The notes beneath the pieces are model-generated. The model made no database searches. It saw nothing but the letters and a program-made list of their open reading frames with translations, and was not told the DNA's origin. A program made the translations under genes and the position numbers. A DNA stretch of 64,000 nucleotides from NCBI GenBank assembly GCA_002438805.1, contig DJQV01000023.1:33706-97705 (forward strand). Direction: 5' to 3'. The DNA comes from Bacteroidales bacterium UBA6377 (lineage in GTDB: Bacteria; Bacteroidota; Bacteroidia; Bacteroidales; UBA932). This document shows positions 31,045 through 39,890 of this stretch, one piece after another (positions within the stretch are counted from its first letter, which is position 1; each line of letters begins with the position of its first letter).

Positions 31045-31219
31045 TACAAGATTAAATCACCCCAATCTCATCATCCCCTTCCTGCTTCACAGTCTGAAGG
31101 TAGGGGTAAAAAATGCGAAATCTACCCCAACCTGCAAAGCGGGAAAGCCACAGAACGCCGTATACGGGCAGTGGCCTCTGAAGGTAGGGGTAAAAACAGC
31201 CAAAAACACCCATACCTGT
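31045..31219 (-). repeat. Dispersed palindromic repeat, two-hairpin copy (reverse orientation)
   Basis: It contains AGGTAGGGGT...ACCCCAACCT (31099-31132) and AGGTAGGGGT...ACCCATACCT (31181-31216), the reverse-complement arrangement of the 3830-3984 element. The leading part matches 25690-25745. Confidence 0.75.
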
Positions 31220-31318
31220 GAGAACATGGCAACTGCTGGAAAGGTTAGAGCATAATGGCATCATCATGCTCTAACCTGAACGGAATTCATACTCCCGGAG
31301 GAAGCAGAGCGCACTACC

Positions 31319-32143
31319 TCATACGCCAGATGAACAGATCATAGCCGGGCCGGTGAGGTAGACATCCCGGAAGAGGTCGCCGTCCGGAGTGAACTCCACG
31401 GAAAGCATGTCCTTACGCGCCTGCACATCGTATTTGACCGCTGCGCCGGCGCTCCCGCCATCGCGCAGGTAAGAAGCGATGGCGGATGCCGTGATGCCTG
31501 TGCCGCAGGCCAGGGTCTCAGCCTCGACACCCTTTTCGAAAGTGCGCACACGTATGGAGCGCAGACCAGGGGCCGCCGACACGAAATTGACATTGACCCC
31601 GTCCGGGGCGAAGATAGGGTTCCAGCGGTACGCGCGCCCCGTCTTCTCCACATCGACCGCCTCGACGTCATGGACAAAGAGCACAAGATGCCGCGTACCC
31701 GTATCGACATACCAGCCTCCGAGTTCCCGCCGATACTCAGACACGTCTTTCATCTTGAGCCTTACGACATAGCGATTCCCCTTGCGGGAGAGGATCTCCG
31801 CATAATGCAGCCCGTCCGGAGCCTCGAACAGAAAGGCCTTGCCGGCGGCGGGCCTAATGCCTAAAGCATCGGCGAATGCCGCTATGCAGCGGCCGCCGTT
31901 GCCGCACATCATGCCGGAAGATCCGTCAGGATTGAAAAACTCCATCTTGAAGTCACAGATCCCGGACGGGCTCAATATCATAAGTCCGTCCGAACCCGTA
32001 CGCCCGTCGGCGGCCTTGAATCCGGACTTCCGGCTGCATAGGCTGAAAATCCTCTCGGGCTGCCTGTATTCGGAGACATCGCCAGAGCGGCCGTCGAGCA
32101 CGATAAAATCGTTGCCCGCACCGGAATACTTGTAAAGTTCCAT
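31319..32143 (-). CDS. dapF: Diaminopimelate epimerase
   Basis: The 274-aa enzyme converts LL- to meso-diaminopimelate. Both catalytic cysteines are visible in MCGNGGRCIAAF and ETLACGTGITASAIA, and the start YKYSGAGNDFIVLDG is canonical. The ATG at 32143 overlaps the dapD stop (TGATG); an upstream GTG codon is less likely. It is the last gene of the aspS-to-dapF operon. Confidence 0.95.
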   Translation of the reverse strand: MELYKYSGAGNDFIVLDGRSGDVSEYRQPERIFSLCSRKSGFKAADGRTGSDGLMILSPSGICDFKMEFFNPDGSSGMMCGNGGRCIAAFADALGIRPAAGKAFLFEAPDGLHYAEILSRKGNRYVVRLKMKDVSEYRRELGGWYVDTGTRHLVLFVHDVEAVDVEKTGRAYRWNPIFAPDGVNVNFVSAAPGLRSIRVRTFEKGVEAETLACGTGITASAIASYLRDGGSAGAAVKYDVQARKDMLSVEFTPDGDLFRDVYLTGPAMICSSGV

Positions 32144-32916
32144 CACCTGAGCAGATCTTCGAGTGTGACGGAGCCGGAAGTCTTCTCGTCCCGGTATTTC
32201 ACGATCACCGGGCAGTACAGGTTGACCCCGCTTCCCGCACCGGGTCCCTTGCTTATCGGACGGCTGCCGGAGACAACCACCGCTCCGCGCGGCACGACCA
32301 CCCTGCCGTCGGAGTTGCGCGGCACAAATTCACCCGTTGTCGCATCGTACAGGGCCGTGGAGGCCGTGATGATGACCCCTGATGCTATCACAGCCTTTTC
32401 CTGCACTATGGTACCCTCATAGATGCCGCAGTTGCCGCCCACGAACGCCCCGTCCTCGATGATGGTCGGCATCGCTCCGGCCGGCTCAAGCACCCCGCCG
32501 ATCTGGGTCGCAGCCGAGATGTGGATATTGCTTCCCACCTGGGCGCAGGAGCCGATCGTGACATGGCTGTCCACCATCGTTCCTGCCCCCACATAAGCGC
32601 CGACATTGATGTAGGACGGAGGCATCACAATGGAACCCGGGGCCAGATATGCCCCGCGGCGTATGCCGGTACCGCCAGGCACGATGCGCACCCCGTCTTC
32701 CTGGCGGAAACTGCGCACCGGGTATGTGTCCTTGTCGAAGAACGGGAACTGCCCCTCGCTCATGTCGACCATCTTCCCGAGGCGGAAACCGGCAAGAATA
32801 ACCTCCTTGACCCAGCTGTTGACTTTCCACTCTCCGCCGGTCTTCTCGGCGACACGGAGTTCCCCGGCCTCAAGGGCGGCGAGCACCTCACCGAATTTTT
32901 CAAGTGTCACTTCCAT
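32143..32916 (-). CDS. dapD: Tetrahydrodipicolinate N-succinyltransferase
   Basis: The 257-aa left-handed beta-helix enzyme of the succinylase branch of lysine synthesis shows hexapeptide repeats (GAYVGAGTMVDSHVTIGSCA, IEDGAFVGGNCGIYEG). The family block MPPSYINVGAYVG and the C-terminal LYCPVIVKYRDEKT are present. It is slightly shorter at the N-terminus than the E. coli enzyme. It overlaps dapA by 10 bases and dapF by one. Confidence 0.93.
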   Translation of the reverse strand: MEVTLEKFGEVLAALEAGELRVAEKTGGEWKVNSWVKEVILAGFRLGKMVDMSEGQFPFFDKDTYPVRSFRQEDGVRIVPGGTGIRRGAYLAPGSIVMPPSYINVGAYVGAGTMVDSHVTIGSCAQVGSNIHISAATQIGGVLEPAGAMPTIIEDGAFVGGNCGIYEGTIVQEKAVIASGVIITASTALYDATTGEFVPRNSDGRVVVPRGAVVVSGSRPISKGPGAGSGVNLYCPVIVKYRDEKTSGSVTLEDLLR

Positions 32917-33788
32917 AATTCATCAAGCGTAAGGGACATTATCTCTTCCGTCATCTGAGTGGCATCAGACAGGGGCGGACGGACTTCCCCGCTCATCAGG
33001 CCCAGTTTTGCCATCGCAGCCTTTACAGGGATCGGGTTTGACTCCAGGAAACAGTTCTTGAAGAGCGGAGAGAGCCTGTGATGGAGGGCGCGCGCCTTGA
33101 GAAGATCACCCTGCAACATCGCATCTGTCAAGGCTTTGACCTCGCGCGGTGCCACATTGGATGCCACGCTCACGACACCCTGCCCACCTGTAGCCATGAA
33201 GGCAAGGGTCATGTCGTCATCACCGCTGAGCACAGAAAACCCCTCCGGAGCACGGCGGATGATCTCGCTGACCTGAGAATAGTTGCCGGAGGCCTCCTTG
33301 GTGCCTATGATATTCGGGCAGTCCCCGGCAAGCCTTATGGCTGTCTCGGCTGTCATGTTGGCCCCGGTCCGTCCCGGCACATTATATATCACCACAGGCT
33401 TGTCGGCCGCCTCGCTGACCGCCTTGAAATATCGGTACTGCCCCTCCTGGGTAGGTTTATTGTAATATGGGACTACAACCAGATAGGCATCCGCCCCGTG
33501 AGGGCCGAGAAGACGGATATTGTCCAGTGTGCCCTGAAGGGAATTGGTGCCGCAGCCCACAAGAAGCGGCAAGCCGGCAGCACAGTTGCTTGTAATGTCC
33601 AGAAGACGCAGTTTCTCTTCCACGGAAAGAGTCGGGGTCTCTCCCGTAGTGGCAAGAGGCACAAGAAAATCAACCCCGGCCTCAACCTGTCTCTCCACGC
33701 AGGACCGGTAAGAGTCATAATCCACCGCCCCGCTCTTGAACGGAGTCACCAGAGCTGTACCGCAACCTTTGAGATATAATTTGCTCAT
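32907..33788 (-). CDS. dapA: 4-hydroxy-tetrahydrodipicolinate synthase
   Basis: The 293-aa TIM-barrel aldolase condenses pyruvate and aspartate semialdehyde. Seen are GCGTALVTPF, the TTGETPTLS motif, the catalytic Tyr in VIYNVPGRTG and the Schiff-base Lys in GTKEASGN. It overlaps dapB (ATGA) and dapD (10 bases). Confidence 0.95.
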   Translation of the reverse strand: MSKLYLKGCGTALVTPFKSGAVDYDSYRSCVERQVEAGVDFLVPLATTGETPTLSVEEKLRLLDITSNCAAGLPLLVGCGTNSLQGTLDNIRLLGPHGADAYLVVVPYYNKPTQEGQYRYFKAVSEAADKPVVIYNVPGRTGANMTAETAIRLAGDCPNIIGTKEASGNYSQVSEIIRRAPEGFSVLSGDDDMTLAFMATGGQGVVSVASNVAPREVKALTDAMLQGDLLKARALHHRLSPLFKNCFLESNPIPVKAAMAKLGLMSGEVRPPLSDATQMTEEIMSLTLDELWK

Positions 33789-34447
33789 AATATCAGATCT
33801 TTAAATTCGTGTACGCCTTCGAGACCCTCGGTCATCAGCGCCGCGCTCACTGCACCCTCGGCAAAACCCTGCCGGGAATAGGCCTCATGCGTAAAAGTCA
33901 GGCAATCCACTTCGGAGCGCAGACGTACTATATGGGTTCCGGGAACCTCCCCCACGCGCTCCGAGACTATCTCCGGTTTCTCTCCGAGCGCAGCCTCGAC
34001 GATGCCGCCCACAGTCTTGGCCGTGCCACTCGGGGCGTCAAGCTTGTGGATATGGTGAATCTCCTTGACATCAGGGGTGTAACCGTGTCCCTTGAGGACA
34101 GTACAGGCCCGCTCCACCGCGGCAAAGAAAGCATTCACCCCTATCGAGAAATTGGAGGACCAGACGAGAGTTGTCCCACTGCTGCGGAAAGCACGGAAAA
34201 CATCATCCTTGATGTCGTACCACCCCGTCGTGCCGACCACTACAGCCTTGAAACGTTCCGCCAAGAAAAAGTAATTGGCCCTGAACGCGTCCGGTGTGGA
34301 GAAATCAATGCACACCGCCCCGGACGTGACATCCTCCGGAAGTGAACACACATCATCAGTGGCACATGCAGCTTCAATCCCTCTGCTGCGCAGCACCGAT
34401 TCGACCATGTGCCCCATCTTACCGTAACCGCTGATCACAATTTTCAT
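33785..34447 (-). CDS. dapB: 4-hydroxy-tetrahydrodipicolinate reductase
   Basis: The 220-aa protein is a short form of DapB. The Rossmann motif VISGYGKMGHMVES is at the N-terminus, VVVGTTGWY in the middle, and the catalytic segment EIHHIHKLDAPSGTA near residue 130. It overlaps dapE by 29 bases and dapA by 4. Confidence 0.93.
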   Translation of the reverse strand: MKIVISGYGKMGHMVESVLRSRGIEAACATDDVCSLPEDVTSGAVCIDFSTPDAFRANYFFLAERFKAVVVGTTGWYDIKDDVFRAFRSSGTTLVWSSNFSIGVNAFFAAVERACTVLKGHGYTPDVKEIHHIHKLDAPSGTAKTVGGIVEAALGEKPEIVSERVGEVPGTHIVRLRSEVDCLTFTHEAYSRQGFAEGAVSAALMTEGLEGVHEFKDLIL

Positions 34448-35411
34448 ATATCCTGATATAATTATCTATTGCTTCTTCCAAGTCCTTGACGGCAACCTGC
34501 TCATTGTCCCGGTGCGCCGTCATTATCGACCCCGGGCCGCATATCATCTTGTGAGAAAACCCCGTAAGATGCGGAGCATCGCTCCCGAAAGAGGCCGGAG
34601 CGGTCCGGAATCCCGGCAGGGTCAGATATTCGGCAGGAGCATCGCCCCCGCGGGAGCGCACCTCAACATCCGGACAGGCAAGGCCATCCATATATGAGCA
34701 CACCTTGGCATCAGAGGCAAAAGTTGTCCGGAAATACAGACGGCAGTCAAGAGATGGGCTGAGTATGTTCTGGGGATTGTCGCTCCGGAGCAGGCCGACG
34801 TTGAAGGTTGTCCCCCCGAGAAGCGCGTCATCTCCGAAATCCTCGGCACGCAACTCATCCATGAAATCCACAAACATGTCCACCGCGCTGCGTCCATACT
34901 GCGGATAACCCGAGTGGCAGGCTTTCCCCGTAAAGTGCAGGTCAAACGATTTGGTGCCCTTGGAGGCGCTGACCATGCAGTTGTCCGTTGGCTCGCCTAT
35001 CACAAGATACGGGGCTGTAAACCCGGTACGGGAGAAAGCCTTCGCCCCGAAAGAACCGGTCTCTTCCCCGCTGAGCAAGAGCAGTGCAAAGCCGTCATGA
35101 CCGCTGGCCGCAAGAGCGCGGCAGGCCGAATACATCGAGAAAATCTGCCCCTTGGCATCGCAGCTCCCACGTCCCCGAACAATACCTCCGTCAAAGACGG
35201 GGGCGATATATGGGGGGACGGTATCCATGTGGGTGCAGAATACTATCTCCGGCTCGCCCCAGCCGAGCAGGAGGTTGAGTGTGCCGTCGCCGACCTCATG
35301 GAGTGTCTTTCGCGGCGCGTCCAAACTCTTTTCCAGCCAGAGCGCGAAGTCCCTCTCCCGCCCGGAGGTGGAATCGATGGAAAGCATCTGGCTGAAAAGT
35401 TCTGTCATCAT
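34419..35411 (-). CDS. dapE: M20 family metallopeptidase, probable succinyl-diaminopimelate desuccinylase
   Basis: The 330-aa protein has the M20 metal-binding set: CTHMDTVPP, GRGSCDAKGQI, the catalytic Glu in SGEETGSFG, and GEPTDN. M20 enzymes act on several N-acyl amino acids, so the specificity is inferred from the position between thrA and dapB and from dapD, which makes the succinylated substrate. The start overlaps the thrA stop (ATGA). Confidence 0.85.
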   Translation of the reverse strand: MMTELFSQMLSIDSTSGRERDFALWLEKSLDAPRKTLHEVGDGTLNLLLGWGEPEIVFCTHMDTVPPYIAPVFDGGIVRGRGSCDAKGQIFSMYSACRALAASGHDGFALLLLSGEETGSFGAKAFSRTGFTAPYLVIGEPTDNCMVSASKGTKSFDLHFTGKACHSGYPQYGRSAVDMFVDFMDELRAEDFGDDALLGGTTFNVGLLRSDNPQNILSPSLDCRLYFRTTFASDAKVCSYMDGLACPDVEVRSRGGDAPAEYLTLPGFRTAPASFGSDAPHLTGFSHKMICGPGSIMTAHRDNEQVAVKDLEEAIDNYIRIYENCDQRLR

Positions 35412-37579
35412 AGCAGCACGTCCCTGATTATACCGGAAGCGGCAAGTCTGACACCTTCGCCCGCACCCCTGATGACAAGAGGTGCCGAATATTCACTTTT
35501 TATGATGGTCACATTCTCCGTCCCGCTGAGCCAGTAGAACGGGCTGTCTGCTCCGACATCGACCATCTTGATCTCTGCCCTATATCCGAGACGTGCAGAC
35601 GGGTCACGGCGCATCATGGCGACAAAACGCTGCCTCTTGCCTTCGGCGGCAAGCTGCTTTTCCCTTATCTGTATCTTCGGCTCCAGAGCCTCCAATCTGG
35701 AATAAAACTCCTCAATCGGACAATCGAAAAATTCCTGGCCCAGCATCGGCGTTATCTGCACATCGCCCTCTTCGAGCGGCACCCCGGCCTCTCTGGCGAG
35801 GATAAGCAGTTTGCGCAGCACATCCCTGCCCCCGAGGTCGGTACGCGGGTCAGTCTCCGAAAGCCTCTCTTTCTGCGCCCTGCGAAGAAGGGCGGCAAGG
35901 CTCTCTTCGCACTCGGGGCGCTCATGGGTGGTGAGCACATAGTTTAGTGTGCATGAGACTACCGCCTCTATGGACTCGATGCCGTCGCTGCAATTGGCGC
36001 CGCTGGCTATGGACTCAAGGATAGGCAGGGACGTGCCGACTGTGGTGTCGTAGCGGAAGAACGTGCCGTTTTCCCGCGCTGCGGCTTTCAGGGCTGCATA
36101 CTGCACATAAGGGACTGCCAGAGAGCGGCGGTTGGAAGTCACGACTCCCAGACCGCTGCGGAACAGTTCCCCGTATCTGAGGTAAAGGCTGTCGTCATCT
36201 GTGCAGTCGATGAACACCGACTTGCGCGGAGCAGCCTGGCAGACAGCCGTGATGAAAGCCCCGTCCTCGGCGCTGTCGGAATCGCGGAGCCGTGAGCTGA
36301 TGGCCTCCTCTCCGAGACCGCGCATATCAATCATATAGTTGCGGCTGTCCGAGACACCTGCAACCCTGATTGTCCTGCCAAGACGGGCCTCAACTCTCTC
36401 CCGGCTGGCGGCAATCAGCCTCACAAGAGCCTTGCCCACCGCCCCGTAGCCGGCTATGAAGACGTTGACCTCAGTGATGCTGCGCTCCTCGAAAAACTCC
36501 CTGTGTATGGCCGCCACGGCCTCCCTGGCCACGATAAGCCTCACATCCACAAAGAATACCGAAGCTTCTCCGTCTACCTCCGAAAGCGGCTTGATGCCGG
36601 CTTCCGAAAGAGCCGAGAATATCCTGCCGGAAGCGGACTTGCGGCTCACTACCCCCTCTCCGACAAGGCATATTCTCGAGATGACGTCCTGCGGCCTATC
36701 AAGACTGGTCACGCCCATCCATGACTCCGGTCTTCCCTGACGGATATCCCGGACCACCGTCCCCGGGTTGCCCGGATCGAAGGTGTCCTTTATATTGATT
36801 GCGATACCGGCAGACATGGCAGGAAGCACGGTGGGCGCATACAGGACCTTCGCCCCGTTTTCGGCAAGCTCAAGGGCTGCACGGTATGAAATCTCGGGAA
36901 TCGTCACGGCAGACGGGACGACCCTCGGGTTGGCCGTCATGATGCCCGGCACATCTGTCCAGATCTCAAGGGCTCCGGCATCAAGGGCCGCAGCATAAAG
37001 AGCTGCACTGTAGTCTGATCCGCCACGCCCAAGGGTGGTCACATGGCCGTCCTCGTCTGAAGCGATGAATCCCGGGGCAACAAAGAGCCTCACATCGGGG
37101 CACTCATCGACAGCACCGCGTATGGCATCATAACTGCGGTCCAGATCCACCTCTCCGCAGCAGGTCCTGATGAGGCGACGCGAGTCAAGCCAACAAGTGC
37201 TGACAGAGTCGCAGGTGAACTTGCGGGCGATGATGACTGTAGAGAAAAGTTCTCCGAAAGTGACGCAGTCCTGAGGGACCGCATTCTGGAGTTCCCCGAA
37301 AAGCACATCCACCTCAGCGCTTACAGCACGCCGCTCCTCTCCGGTGAAGAGCCTTGTCACTATAGCCTGATGACGCAGGCGGAGAGCCTCGACCTGGGCC
37401 TCCCGCTCCTCCCCTTCCGGCAGCGAGCCGATCTTGAGCAGGGCATCTGTACATCCGCTCACAGCAGAGCACACCAGAACCACCCTGTCGCTGCGAAGCT
37501 CTTCAACCACGATGTCCATGACTGATGAGATCCGTGTCGCATCTGCGACTGAACTTCCTCCGAATTTTAATACACGCAT
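35408..37579 (-). CDS. thrA: Bifunctional aspartate kinase/homoserine dehydrogenase
   Basis: The 723-aa fusion has an aspartokinase at the N-terminus (VLKFGGSSVADATRI; GRGGSDYSAALYAAA; IWTDVPGIMTANPRVV). A short ACT-type regulatory linker follows (about residues 285-355), then homoserine dehydrogenase (FIAGYGAVGKALVRLIA; VSCTLNYVLTTHE; TDPRTDLGGRDVLRKLLILA). It is about 100 residues shorter than E. coli ThrA, mainly in the regulatory region, so feedback control may be simpler (inference). The start ATG at 37579 overlaps the murA stop. Confidence 0.93.
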   Translation of the reverse strand: MRVLKFGGSSVADATRISSVMDIVVEELRSDRVVLVCSAVSGCTDALLKIGSLPEGEEREAQVEALRLRHQAIVTRLFTGEERRAVSAEVDVLFGELQNAVPQDCVTFGELFSTVIIARKFTCDSVSTCWLDSRRLIRTCCGEVDLDRSYDAIRGAVDECPDVRLFVAPGFIASDEDGHVTTLGRGGSDYSAALYAAALDAGALEIWTDVPGIMTANPRVVPSAVTIPEISYRAALELAENGAKVLYAPTVLPAMSAGIAINIKDTFDPGNPGTVVRDIRQGRPESWMGVTSLDRPQDVISRICLVGEGVVSRKSASGRIFSALSEAGIKPLSEVDGEASVFFVDVRLIVAREAVAAIHREFFEERSITEVNVFIAGYGAVGKALVRLIAASRERVEARLGRTIRVAGVSDSRNYMIDMRGLGEEAISSRLRDSDSAEDGAFITAVCQAAPRKSVFIDCTDDDSLYLRYGELFRSGLGVVTSNRRSLAVPYVQYAALKAAARENGTFFRYDTTVGTSLPILESIASGANCSDGIESIEAVVSCTLNYVLTTHERPECEESLAALLRRAQKERLSETDPRTDLGGRDVLRKLLILAREAGVPLEEGDVQITPMLGQEFFDCPIEEFYSRLEALEPKIQIREKQLAAEGKRQRFVAMMRRDPSARLGYRAEIKMVDVGADSPFYWLSGTENVTIIKSEYSAPLVIRGAGEGVRLAASGIIRDVLL

Positions 37580-38886
37580 CACACTCTCTCTATCTTGGCT
37601 CCAAGGGCGTTGAGCCGCCCCTCTATATCTTCGTAACCCCTGTCTATCTGCTCTATATTGTCTATGCGCGATGTCCCGTTTGCAGACATGGCCGCGAGAA
37701 GCATGGCGATACCGGCCCTGATGTCAGGGGAAGTCATACGGCCGGCTTTGAGGCTTATCTTGTGATCGTGTCCTATGACCACAGCCCGGTGCGGGTCGCA
37801 GAGTATGATCTGCGCCCCCATGTCGATGAGCTTGTCCACAAAGAACAGCCTGCTCTCGAACATCTTCTGATGTATCAGCACACTCCCCTTACACTGGGTG
37901 GCCACCACGAGCATCACACTGAGCAGATCCGGGGTGAGCCCGGGCCACGGGGCGTCGGCGATGGTCATGATGGACCCGTCTATGAACGACTCTATCTCAT
38001 AGCTCTCCTGGGCAGGGACATAGATATCATCACCCCGCTGTTCAAGCTTGACCCCAAGCCGCCGGAAACACTCCGGAATGATGCCCAGATTCTCCCAGGA
38101 GACGTTGCTTATGGTGAGTTCGCTCCGGGTTATGGCGGCCATGCCGATGAACGAGCCGACCTCAATCATATCCGGAAGTATGCGGTGCTCCGTCCCGTGG
38201 AGAGACTCTACTCCGGTGATGGTGAGCAGGTTGGAGCCTATCCCCTCAATCCTCGCGCCCATCCTCACCAGCATCCGGCACAGCTGCTGTATATAAGGTT
38301 CGCAGGCGGCATTATAGATGGTGGTGACCCCCTTGGCGAGAGTTGCGGCCATGACTATATTGGCAGTACCGGTGACCGAGGCCTCGTCAAGCAGCATGTA
38401 GCAGCCTTGCATATTCCGTCCGCAGGACAGGAAATAGGCACTCTTGTCCGTGTCGTATGCACACTTGGCCCCGAGTTTCATAAATCCGTCAATGTGCGTG
38501 TCCACACGGCGGCGGCCTATCTTGTCTCCTCCGGGTTTCGGGAAATACGCCTGGCCGAAACGGGACAATATCGGGCCGACGACCATCACCGAGCCGCGAA
38601 GCTGTGCGCAGCTGCGCACAAAATCCGCACTCCGGATGTAGAATTCGTTGACGTGGCCGGCGGTAAATCGGTACTCCCCTTTGCCGAGGCGCTCCACGCA
38701 GACACCCATGCTCTCGAGAAGCGCGATCAGGTTCTGCACATCCAATATCTCAGGGACATTGGAAATCGTGACCGGCTCCGGCGTGAGCAGGGTGGCGCTG
38801 ATCACCTCCAGGGCCTCGTTTTTTGCGCCCTGCGGCTCGATGGCCCCGCTCAATGCGTGTCCGCCCTCTATGACGAACGAGCTCAT
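37579..38886 (-). CDS. murA: UDP-N-acetylglucosamine 1-carboxyvinyltransferase, Asp-type active site
   Basis: The 435-aa protein catalyses the first committed step of peptidoglycan synthesis. Family motifs include GAKNEALEVISATLL and the active-site loop FPKPGGDKIGRRRVDTHIDG. The catalytic position that is Cys in most bacteria is Asp here (residue 121, codon at 38524-38526). Asp at this site is known to give fosfomycin resistance in other bacteria, so insensitivity is expected. It overlaps murB and thrA. Confidence 0.95.
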   Translation of the reverse strand: MSSFVIEGGHALSGAIEPQGAKNEALEVISATLLTPEPVTISNVPEILDVQNLIALLESMGVCVERLGKGEYRFTAGHVNEFYIRSADFVRSCAQLRGSVMVVGPILSRFGQAYFPKPGGDKIGRRRVDTHIDGFMKLGAKCAYDTDKSAYFLSCGRNMQGCYMLLDEASVTGTANIVMAATLAKGVTTIYNAACEPYIQQLCRMLVRMGARIEGIGSNLLTITGVESLHGTEHRILPDMIEVGSFIGMAAITRSELTISNVSWENLGIIPECFRRLGVKLEQRGDDIYVPAQESYEIESFIDGSIMTIADAPWPGLTPDLLSVMLVVATQCKGSVLIHQKMFESRLFFVDKLIDMGAQIILCDPHRAVVIGHDHKISLKAGRMTSPDIRAGIAMLLAAMSANGTSRIDNIEQIDRGYEDIEGRLNALGAKIERV

Positions 38887-39890
38887 ATATGCTCCACCTC
38901 CGGGATCAGTTCGACCGCGAAGCGCTCACGGACGCTGTCCCGCACCCTCTTTTCAAGGGCGAGCACATCGGACGGGGTCGCCTCCCCCGTGCTGTTTACA
39001 ATCACAAGCGGCTGTTTCTCATATATGGCAGCACCTCCTTGCGAAGCGCCTTTCAGTCCGCAACTGTCTATCAACCAGGCGGCTGGAATCTTCACGCTGC
39101 CGTCCGGAAGGTCATAATGCGGGGCGCTGCCGTCAGTGGAAATGCGTCTGAACTCTTCAGCGCTCACGACAGGGTTCTTGAAGAAACTTCCGGCATTGCC
39201 GATCTCTTCCGGATCCGGAAGCTTGGCGCGGCGCAGTTTGATCACGGCCTCGCGCACTTCCACAGGAGATTGAGGGGTCTTGCCTTCAAGTGCTTCGGTA
39301 AGGCCCTTGTACTCCAGCCTCGGACGTGGGATGCGGCTGAGCCTGAAGAGCACGCTGGTGACGATGTAGCGGCCTTTTTTTTCCGGCTCCTTGAACATCG
39401 ACATCCTGTAGGCATATCGGCACTCGGAGGCACTGAACTTGACTTTTTTCTTTTCCTGCAGGTCGTAACATACCACCCCGGATATTATGTCCTTGACCTC
39501 GACCCCGTAGGCCCCGATGTTCTGCACGGCGGCGGCACCGGCTTCACCCGGGATGAGGGAGAGGTTCTCCGCCCCCCATAGCCCGTGACGGCAGGTCTCG
39601 GCCACGAAAGAGTCAAAGTTGACCCCAGCACCAACCATCACCGGCACGTCGTCGAACCCGACATCCACGTATTTGATGTACTCGATGTTGGAGTGCAGCA
39701 CCGTCCCGGGGAAATCTCCCGTGAAAAGCAGGTTGCTTCCCTCCCCGATGTGCAGAAACGGCTTGGGGAGCTTCTCGAAATTGAGACCCTCGAGTTCCTT
39801 GACACTTTCGTATTCCACGAAGCACGCGCATGACACCTTCATCCTGAAGGTGTTGAGCGCACTCAGATCATAGTTGAGCTTGATTCTCAC
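38883..39890 (-). CDS. murB: UDP-N-acetylenolpyruvoylglucosamine reductase
   Basis: The 335-aa FAD enzyme reduces the MurA product. FAD-binding blocks are GEGSNLLFTGDFPGTV and SLIPGEAGAAAVQNIGAYGVE. Catalytic blocks include the GNAGSFFKNPVV serine loop and a C-terminal AAWLIDSCGLKG. It is an E. coli-type (type I) MurB by length. It overlaps aspS and murA by 4 bases each. Confidence 0.95.
   Translation of the reverse strand: MRIKLNYDLSALNTFRMKVSCACFVEYESVKELEGLNFEKLPKPFLHIGEGSNLLFTGDFPGTVLHSNIEYIKYVDVGFDDVPVMVGAGVNFDSFVAETCRHGLWGAENLSLIPGEAGAAAVQNIGAYGVEVKDIISGVVCYDLQEKKKVKFSASECRYAYRMSMFKEPEKKGRYIVTSVLFRLSRIPRPRLEYKGLTEALEGKTPQSPVEVREAVIKLRRAKLPDPEEIGNAGSFFKNPVVSAEEFRRISTDGSAPHYDLPDGSVKIPAAWLIDSCGLKGASQGGAAIYEKQPLVIVNSTGEATPSDVLALEKRVRDSVRERFAVELIPEVEHI

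Noticed and set aside
37525..39117. A 530-codon open frame antisense to murA and part of murB
   Set aside because: It mirrors highly conserved enzymes with clear motifs on the other strand; its own product shows no domain logic. G+C-rich genes commonly produce such antisense frames.
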